A stretch of DNA of 15,756 nt, from assembly GCA_016763335.1 (NCBI GenBank), contig JAESUD010000140.1, positions 1-15,756 of the forward strand. The letters are read 5' to 3'. The notes beneath the pieces were generated by a model. That model did not search any database, was not told where the DNA came from, and saw only the letters and a program-made list of their open reading frames with translations. The DNA comes from Emcibacteraceae bacterium. GTDB lineage: Bacteria > Pseudomonadota > Alphaproteobacteria > Sphingomonadales > Emcibacteraceae. A program made the position numbers and the translations under genes. Numbering within the stretch: the stretch's first letter is position 1; each line of letters begins with the position of its first letter. Shown piece after piece: positions 6,988 to 13,145 of this stretch.

Positions 6988-8238
6988 ATGAAACCCCTTA
7001 CACCCATTGCCAAAACATTTTTAATGGCAACAACAACCCTTGCATTATCACTATCATACTCTGCCAATGCACAAGAAGCTGACAGCCTTGCGGACGCTAT
7101 TATAAATGGCGACGCTTACGTGGATGCCAGACTTAGAATGGAAAGTGTCTCACAAGACAACTTGGCCGAAAATGGCCTAGCCACAACATTACGCACCAAA
7201 CTTGGTTATAAAACCGGCGTATGGAAAGGCCTATCCGGCGTTCTGGAATTTGAACATTCTGCAGAAATTGCTGGCGGCAATTATAACAACACCATCAACG
7301 GCAAAGGAACATATCCGGTTATCGCCGACGCGAACCATACCGAAGTCAATCAGGCTTATCTTGCCTATACCGGCATTGAGAAAACAACCATTGCGGCCGG
7401 GCGTCAGGCTCTTAACTTAGGCACTCAACGCTTTGTTGGTACAGTTGGCTGGCGTCAAAATGACCAAACATTTGATGCGGGTGCCATCATTAACAATTCA
7501 ATTGATGACCTTACAATTGTTTATGCCTATGTATGGAATGTTAACCGCATTTTCGGTAATGATCATCCCCTTGGCGATCTAAAAACAAAAACCAATGTTC
7601 TTGATGTAACTTATAAAGGCATTAAAGGCTTAAGCACTAACGCTTACGGGCTAATGATTGATCTTGATAATGTTGCGGTAAAGGGCTTGAACAGCAAAAC
7701 ATTCGGTATTCGTGCCAGTGGTTCACAAGAAATAGACGGCGGGGCAAAAATTTTGTACGCCGCTGAATATGCATCGCAGTCTGATTATAAAAATAACCCC
7801 ATGAGCTATTCTACCAAATATTATAACCTCGAAGCGGGTGTTGGCTTTAAAGGCTTTACCCTAAAGGGCGGCCTTGAAGTTCTCGGCAGTGATAATGGGG
7901 TTGCATCATTCACCACACCGCTGGCTACACTACATAAATTCAACGGTTGGGTTGATAAATTTCTCGGCACTCCTGCAAATGGCTTACGCGATATTTATGT
8001 CAGCGGCGCCTATGCCGTTAAAGGAACTGATTCTGCCATGGACGGCACAAAATTTGCGGTAATTTATCATGATTTCAAATCTGATGTTGGTGGTATTCAT
8101 CATGGTTCTGAATGGGATGCCTCTGTTAGCAAGAAAATAGACAGATTTAATGTTCTGCTTAAATTCGCTAAATATGATGCGGATGCATGGAGCGTTGATA
8201 CAACAAAATTCTGGGCACAAGTCGCCACAAAATTCTAA
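6988..8238 (+). CDS. Outer-membrane porin, alginate-export-family-like beta barrel
   Basis: This 416-residue protein begins with a clear Sec signal peptide: a lysine near the N-terminus, a hydrophobic core at about 10-24, and probable cleavage after A28 (S-A-N-A | Q-E). The mature part is made of alternating, glycine- and aromatic-rich beta strands and ends in phenylalanine (V-A-T-K-F), the usual outer-membrane barrel signature. The segment around 138-164 (A-G-R-Q-A-L-N-L-G-T-Q-R-F) matches porins annotated as alginate-export-like, a label common in bacteria that make no alginate. The substrate is unknown. An AGAGGA ribosome-binding site precedes the ATG. The FNR-type box upstream, and the nitrate genes downstream, suggest a porin made for anaerobic or nitrate growth, perhaps admitting nitrate or other anions; this role is inference. 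A strong terminator follows. Confidence 0.85.
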   Translation: MKPLTPIAKTFLMATTTLALSLSYSANAQEADSLADAIINGDAYVDARLRMESVSQDNLAENGLATTLRTKLGYKTGVWKGLSGVLEFEHSAEIAGGNYNNTINGKGTYPVIADANHTEVNQAYLAYTGIEKTTIAAGRQALNLGTQRFVGTVGWRQNDQTFDAGAIINNSIDDLTIVYAYVWNVNRIFGNDHPLGDLKTKTNVLDVTYKGIKGLSTNAYGLMIDLDNVAVKGLNSKTFGIRASGSQEIDGGAKILYAAEYASQSDYKNNPMSYSTKYYNLEAGVGFKGFTLKGGLEVLGSDNGVASFTTPLATLHKFNGWVDKFLGTPANGLRDIYVSGAYAVKGTDSAMDGTKFAVIYHDFKSDVGGIHHGSEWDASVSKKIDRFNVLLKFAKYDADAWSVDTTKFWAQVATKF

Positions 8239-8255
8239 TATATTACAAAATTAAT

Positions 8256-8291
8256 AAAAGCCGTCACTTAAAAAATTGAGTGGCGGCTTTT
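8256..8291. terminator. Bidirectional intrinsic terminator between porin and regulator
   Basis: A 13-bp hairpin (AAAAGCCGTCACT ... AGTGGCGGCTTTT, one G-U wobble) with a roughly 10-base loop is flanked by A-runs on the left and a T-run on the right. It can therefore terminate in both directions. It lies 17 bases after the porin stop and two bases beyond the stop of the convergent regulator, so it serves both genes. Confidence 0.9.
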
Positions 8292-8293
8292 TG

Positions 8294-9889
8294 TCAGTCA
8301 AAGAAAATAATATCATCTTTACTGGAGAGACTATCCGGGTTTGGGCATTCCGGTGTGCCGTGCATAGAACATATCCCAACAACATCCGAATCGCAAAATC
8401 CACAGAGAGCTTTAACATGCGGCAAAATAACTGCGTCTTTTCTGATCTCGAAGCCTTTTTGTTTAAACTTCTTTAAAGTCCGGGAAAATGTTTCCGGCTT
8501 CATATCCAGATAAGAGGCAATAAGGGATTTGTCGTAGGGCAGCTCAACCATATCCGGCACTCTTCCCTGCTCTAATAATAATTTAAGCAAGAACCACCCC
8601 ACTCTTTCGGTCGCTGATTTAAGACGGATGCTCTCCATCCCCTGTATCATTAATTGTGAATGAACGGACATCCCCGTTAACACATTCACGGCAAGATCAT
8701 TATTTGACTTTACATTTTCACGAATAATCTGTGCTGGTAAAGTTAATATTTGCGCATTCTTTGCGACCTGCGCGCTGATGGGAAATGGCGCATTGAGAAA
8801 CACGGCTGATTCCGCAACCATATCGCCGCTGGTCAACATCTGCACAATGGTTTCTTCACCATTTGAATTTCCCTTATAAAGCTTCACCCAGCCATCGAGA
8901 ATAATATAAAGCCTGTTGGGAAGTTCTCCTTCTAAAAATAATAATTTACCTTTTTTATAACTTCCGATAGAGGCATTTCTGAATAAATCCGACAATGTCC
9001 GTTCTGATATCCCTTTAAAAAGAGATAAATTCTGAATAAATTCATGTTGTTTTTTGGAAAAACTGTTCATTCCCCTATAAAGGCTTTTTTTCTCACCTTC
9101 AAAAACTTCAGTGTCTTTACAAGGACCATCTTTGGTTAGTGTATTAACCAAATCCATCTCGACTTTATGCATGAGGTCAATTTTCTGGGTCGCAAGATCA
9201 TACCAGTCTATAGGGGATATATCATAGCCTTTTGCAGATTTGTCCTTGTTTAAAAGCCTGTGCATTTCATCAATTCGTTTAACGGAATAATCATTCATGT
9301 ATTTTTCATAACATTTACGCTGAGCATCCGTAGCCAGGGCCATGAAAGTATCTTTATAACTTTCCTGCTCGGCAATCAGTAAACGGTAATTTTCAATAAA
9401 TTCTTGGTTTCTAAAGGCGTCAAATACCAACCCTCTAGTACCCACCGCACGTTCTCTACCAATTCTTTCTTTTAAATAGAGAAAATTTGAAAAAGCACTG
9501 ACATGTGAACTGTCATGATTCGGGTCACTAAGGGCCGCTTCAACCATTACATTAATGATAGGGCCAATAATTTTATGGCTGTAAAGACTTATACTATCAA
9601 TTACGCTTATTTCTTTATTAAGAACAAGGTCTCGCTGAGTTGTTAAATTTTTAACGGCGTCAAGCATGTTGATTAGTTTTTTATGCTGGCCTTCATCAAG
9701 CTTACCTTCTTTAACCCAGTCAGGAAGTTTGGAGGAAAGCTCTTCAACCGCGTAATCACTTTCAAGAAATTTTTGTTTAATACCTGAACCATCTGAAGAC
9801 CAACTACTACACAAATACAAAATAACACAGCCGCGTTCCTTCTGCATTTCATGCACGATCCGCCCTAAGGAAATTAGAGATTGTTTCAT
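8294..9889 (-). CDS. NIT-domain / CRP-FNR fusion transcription regulator (putative nitrate/nitrite sensor)
   Basis: This 531-residue protein is about twice the length of a normal CRP/FNR regulator. Residues 1 to about 260 look like a soluble NIT (nitrate/nitrite sensing) helical domain. It has the signature E-M-Q-K-E-R-G near 14-20 and the second arginine motif LKERIGRERAVG at 139-150. In NasR, two conserved arginines of this domain bind nitrate. Residues about 283-400 form a cyclic-nucleotide-binding-type beta roll (F-L-E-G-E-L-P-N-R-L-Y-I-I-L-D-G-W-V-K-L). A dimerisation helix follows, then a winged helix-turn-helix at about 424-490. Its recognition helix P-E-T-F-S-R-T-L carries E466, S469 and R470, matching the DNA-contacting E-x-x-S-R of FNR. 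The usual N-terminal FNR iron-sulfur cysteines are absent, but a tail after the helix-turn-helix has C496, C499, C507 and C515. It is convergent with the porin and divergent from narK. I infer nitrate-responsive control of both, a role comparable to NarR of Paracoccus. Confidence 0.85.
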   Translation of the reverse strand: MKQSLISLGRIVHEMQKERGCVILYLCSSWSSDGSGIKQKFLESDYAVEELSSKLPDWVKEGKLDEGQHKKLINMLDAVKNLTTQRDLVLNKEISVIDSISLYSHKIIGPIINVMVEAALSDPNHDSSHVSAFSNFLYLKERIGRERAVGTRGLVFDAFRNQEFIENYRLLIAEQESYKDTFMALATDAQRKCYEKYMNDYSVKRIDEMHRLLNKDKSAKGYDISPIDWYDLATQKIDLMHKVEMDLVNTLTKDGPCKDTEVFEGEKKSLYRGMNSFSKKQHEFIQNLSLFKGISERTLSDLFRNASIGSYKKGKLLFLEGELPNRLYIILDGWVKLYKGNSNGEETIVQMLTSGDMVAESAVFLNAPFPISAQVAKNAQILTLPAQIIRENVKSNNDLAVNVLTGMSVHSQLMIQGMESIRLKSATERVGWFLLKLLLEQGRVPDMVELPYDKSLIASYLDMKPETFSRTLKKFKQKGFEIRKDAVILPHVKALCGFCDSDVVGICSMHGTPECPNPDSLSSKDDIIFFD

Positions 9890-10109
9890 ACGTAATACTT
9901 CCCAGCCTAAACTTTAAAAACAAAAGCTATATCCCTATTACGATAATCCCATACACAATTAATGTAAAGAGACTGCTTGTTATAGTTTTCTTGCCCAATT
10001 CCGCCTTTTAAGTCTCAAACTTGACCTTGATCAAATTATTTCTTGTGCGTTCTGTCAATCTGCCAGTGTTAAATTAAGACATTTTTGCTTTACAAGAAAG
10101 GCGGAGGCA
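9890..10109. promoter_or_regulatory. Divergent promoter region between NIT-FNR regulator and narK
   Basis: These 220 bases separate the leftward regulator from the rightward transporter-reductase operon and contain no credible gene. The only strong element is the FNR-type box at 10021-10034, which is much nearer narK than the regulator. The regulator has a plausible GGGAAG ribosome-binding site before its ATG and AT-rich candidate -10 sequences, but no FNR box close to its own start. Its expression may be constitutive, or influenced from the distant box. Confidence 0.6.
10021..10034. promoter_or_regulatory. FNR/CRP-type operator upstream of narK
   Basis: TTGAC-CTTG-ATCAA is a near-perfect FNR/DNR/NarR-class box and shares both half-sites exactly with the porin box. 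Its centre is about 82 bases before the narK ATG. Placed at -41.5 it predicts a start near 10069, with a TTAAAT (10059-10064) close to the -10 position. It probably drives the whole narK-narK-narG transcript. Confidence 0.8.
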
Positions 10110-11468
10110 ATGAATACTTTCAACGTAACTTCAGGTGAACAGAAACGAGCGCTGACCCTAAGCACGCTTTCCTTCACTGTATGTTTTGCCGTATGGACCA
10201 TCTTTTCCATCATCGGCATTAAGATTAAAGCTGAACTCGGACTAAGCGATACACAATTTGGTTTGCTGGTCGCAACCCCAATTTTAACTGGCTCGTTAAG
10301 CCGGATTTTCCTTGGTGTGTGGATTGACCAATATGGCGGCAGGCTTATATTTAGCGTACAGATGATTATTACTTCAATCGCTGTATACCTGCTTACCAAG
10401 GTATCTACATATCCTATGTTCCTGCTTGCTGCGCTTGGCCTTGGCCTTGCCGGTGGTAGTTTCGCAGTTGGTATTGCTTATGTTTCAACATGGTACCCAT
10501 CAGAAAAACAAGGCACAGCTCTTGGAATTTTTGGCATGGGTAATGTCGGCGCGGCTATTACAAACTTTGGGGCACCAATATTGCTGGTTGCAATGGGCGG
10601 TGCATGGCAAGAGGTTGCGCAAGTTTATGCAATCATTCTCTTCATAACAGGTATTCTATATTACATTTTTACGAAAGATGACCCTGCCCTTCGGCGCCGT
10701 AGAGCTGAAGGCATTGAACACGCTTCCTTTATGGAACAAATGGAGCCGCTAAAGAATTTACAAGTCTGGCGTTTTGCACTTTATTATTTCTTTGTGTTTG
10801 GCGCATTTGTTGCTCTTGCTCTTTGGCTTCCCCGTTACTATGTCGGGGCATACGGCCTTGAACTTGGAACAGCCGGCATGCTAGCGGCCGCATACGCACT
10901 ACCAGGAAGTATATTTCGAGCTCTTGGCGGATGGTTGTCAGATGTGATTGGCGCGCGGCGGGTAATGTACTGGACGTTCATTGTTTGCGTTATCTGTACA
11001 TTTATTATGTCATATCCCGCAACCGATTATACCATTGCCGGCATTAACGGCCCTATCAATTTTAACATTACAATTCCTCTATGGGCGTTTGTTTCGCTAA
11101 CCATTGTGCTTGGTTTCTTTATGTCACTTGGCAAAGCGGCGGTTTTTAAACACATCCCTGTGTATTACCCAAATCATGTGGGCTCTGTTGGCGGCATTGT
11201 CGGTCTGATCGGTGGTCTGGGCGGGTTTTTCCTTCCCATTACATTCGGCATTATGAATGACGTGATCGGCATTTGGACCAGCTGTTTTATGCTGCTAACC
11301 GTTTTGATCGGTATAGCCCTTATATGGATGCATATTTCAATTGTTCGCATGGACAGAAAATCATCACCAGAACTTCGCGGCCCTAGATATTTGCCCGAGC
11401 TTGAAGCACTCATGAGTGAAAACAAAAAAGGCGAAAGCGCGCCGCACCAAATTAAACAAGAAACTTGA
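10110..11468 (+). CDS. narK: NarK1-type nitrate/nitrite transporter (MFS, NNP family)
   Basis: This 452-residue inner-membrane protein has about 12 predicted membrane helices and belongs to the nitrate/nitrite porter branch of the major facilitator superfamily. It shows R65 in G-S-L-S-R-I followed by the MFS loop W-I-D-Q-Y-G-G-R (71-78). The NNP-type glycine-rich segment spans about 112-158 (G-L-A-G-G-S-F ... G-M-G-N-V-G). The second-half equivalent is R270 in G-S-I-F-R-A-L-G-G-W-L-S-D. The two arginines sit where E. coli NarK has its substrate-binding R89 and R305. NarK1-type members are generally regarded as nitrate/proton symporters. A strong GGCGGAGG ribosome-binding site precedes the ATG. 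It is the first gene after the FNR-type box and ends 14 bases before the second narK. The NarK1 subtype is inferred from length and order. Confidence 0.92.
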   Translation: MNTFNVTSGEQKRALTLSTLSFTVCFAVWTIFSIIGIKIKAELGLSDTQFGLLVATPILTGSLSRIFLGVWIDQYGGRLIFSVQMIITSIAVYLLTKVSTYPMFLLAALGLGLAGGSFAVGIAYVSTWYPSEKQGTALGIFGMGNVGAAITNFGAPILLVAMGGAWQEVAQVYAIILFITGILYYIFTKDDPALRRRRAEGIEHASFMEQMEPLKNLQVWRFALYYFFVFGAFVALALWLPRYYVGAYGLELGTAGMLAAAYALPGSIFRALGGWLSDVIGARRVMYWTFIVCVICTFIMSYPATDYTIAGINGPINFNITIPLWAFVSLTIVLGFFMSLGKAAVFKHIPVYYPNHVGSVGGIVGLIGGLGGFFLPITFGIMNDVIGIWTSCFMLLTVLIGIALIWMHISIVRMDRKSSPELRGPRYLPELEALMSENKKGESAPHQIKQET

Positions 11469-11482
11469 AAAAGGACTAACCA

Positions 11483-13099
11483 ATGGCACAAGATCTTAAA
11501 AATTGGGATCCAGAGGATCCGGTACAATGGGAAAACACTGGCAAGGCAATCGCCAACCGTAATCTCTGGATTTCTATCCCCAGCCTTCTCTGCGGCTTCG
11601 CAGTATGGCTATACTGGGGCATTATCACTATTCAAATGCTTAACCTTGGCTTCCCAATTGCAAAATCGGAACTGTTTACGCTGGCGGCTATTGCTGGCCT
11701 AACAGGGGCGACATTGCGTATCCCAAGTACATTTTTCATTCGTCTTGGTGGCGGTCGAAATACAATTTTCTTCACCACCGCTCTGCTCATAATCCCGGCA
11801 ATTCTCGCCGGATTTGCGTTGCAGGATGTTAATACTCCTCTTTGGCAATGGCAGCTTCTCGCTTTCCTATCTGGCCTTGGTGGCGGTAACTTCGCCTCAT
11901 CCATGTCAAATATCAGCTTCTTTTTTCCGAAAAAAATACAGGGTTTATCACTAGGTCTTAATGCTGGCCTTGGTAACTTCGGTGTAACAACCATGCAAAT
12001 CCTCGTGCCACTCTTTATGACTTTTGGTATCTTTGGCGGTAGCCCTATGAAACTTGTCAACACATCGGGAACTCTTATTGGTAAAATCCCTCCCGGCACG
12101 GATACTTATATTCATAATGCGCCGTGGCTATGGCTCTTATTCCTAGTACCGCTCGCGTTTGCTGGTTGGTTCGGAATGAACAATATTGATGATGAACATG
12201 TATCACCAAATGTTGGTAATCCAATTTCAGTATTTATGAAAATTACTTTTATGTTGCTTATCGGTTTTACAACTGCCGGGATTGGATACTGGTTAATGCT
12301 ACCAAGCATAGAAGGCGGTTTGCCAACTTCCGGTATTTTACTTAGCAAGTGGATAGTGCTTCCGATCGTTATCATTTTAACCGTTTTCGCGCTTAAAATG
12401 ATTCCTGGCGATCTAGGTGAAAACCTTAAACATCAATATAAAATCTTTAATAACAAGCATACATGGGCGATGACTGTCATTTACACGATGACTTTCGGAT
12501 CATTCATTGGCTTCTCAGCCGCATTCGGCCTGTCTATTAAAGTTATTTTTGGCTTCCAACATCTGATGGTTGATGGCGTTATGACACATGATGTTGCCAA
12601 CCCAAATGGGCCAAGTGCTCTTATGTTTGCCTGGACCGGACCTTTCATCGGTGCCCTTATTCGGCCAATTGGCGGCATGATTGCCGATAAATTTGGTGGC
12701 GCCCGTGTAACTCAATATGTTTCAGTCGTTATGATCGCCTGTGCTCTTGGCGTCGCATATTACATGAAAATGGCATACGTATCTGCAACTCCTGAACAAT
12801 ATTTCGTACCGTTCATGATCTTGTTCCTTGTTCTATTTGCGGCAACTGGCATCGGAAACGGCTCTACTTTTCGGACTATTGCCGTTGTCTTTAATAAAGA
12901 ACAAGCGGGGCCAGTGCTTGGCTGGACATCAGCGGTTGCCGCCTACGGTGCATTCATCATTCCAAAAGTTTTTGGTGAGGAAATGGGCACCGCTACTCCG
13001 GAATATGCCCTGTACGGTTTCTCCGTATTTTACGGCGTATGCATACTGATTAACTGGTGGTTCTACCTCCGTCCAAATGCCTATGTAAAGAACCCTTAA
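11483..13099 (+). CDS. narK: NarK2-type nitrate/nitrite antiporter (MFS, NNP family)
   Basis: This is a second, clearly different porter of the same family, 538 residues long. It has a hydrophilic N-terminus ending in a W-E-N-T-G-K-x-I-A-N-R-N-L-W segment (16-29) typical of NarK2/NarU-like proteins. The paired arginines are R79 (A-T-L-R-I-P) and R394 (A-L-I-R-P-I-G-G). The NNP signature G-L-G-G-G-N-F-A-S-S-M-S-N (131-143) continues to G-L-G-N-F-G-V (162-168). The extra length comes largely from a hydrophobic insert at about 249-305, probably two more helices, and from loops near 185-215. NarK2-type proteins are associated with nitrate-in/nitrite-out exchange during respiration, which would remove the nitrite made by NarG. 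An AAAAGGA ribosome-binding site precedes the ATG. The narG start is 46 bases downstream with no terminator between. Confidence 0.93.
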   Translation: MAQDLKNWDPEDPVQWENTGKAIANRNLWISIPSLLCGFAVWLYWGIITIQMLNLGFPIAKSELFTLAAIAGLTGATLRIPSTFFIRLGGGRNTIFFTTALLIIPAILAGFALQDVNTPLWQWQLLAFLSGLGGGNFASSMSNISFFFPKKIQGLSLGLNAGLGNFGVTTMQILVPLFMTFGIFGGSPMKLVNTSGTLIGKIPPGTDTYIHNAPWLWLLFLVPLAFAGWFGMNNIDDEHVSPNVGNPISVFMKITFMLLIGFTTAGIGYWLMLPSIEGGLPTSGILLSKWIVLPIVIILTVFALKMIPGDLGENLKHQYKIFNNKHTWAMTVIYTMTFGSFIGFSAAFGLSIKVIFGFQHLMVDGVMTHDVANPNGPSALMFAWTGPFIGALIRPIGGMIADKFGGARVTQYVSVVMIACALGVAYYMKMAYVSATPEQYFVPFMILFLVLFAATGIGNGSTFRTIAVVFNKEQAGPVLGWTSAVAAYGAFIIPKVFGEEMGTATPEYALYGFSVFYGVCILINWWFYLRPNAYVKNP

Positions 13100-13145
13100 A
13101 TTTCGACTGTGAAAATTCACCAAAAGACAACAGAAAGATATTCTA

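Noticed and set aside
11632..12099. A minus-strand open frame of 155 codons inside the second narK
   Set aside because: The plus-strand frame encodes clear NNP-family motifs throughout. The antisense product is proline/arginine-rich with no recognisable motif and no convincing ribosome-binding site.
13109..13120. Small dyad GTGAAAATTCAC between narK2 and narG
   Set aside because: Arms are only five bases with a two-base spacer and no T-run, so it is neither a terminator nor a match to a FNR-type operator; probably chance.
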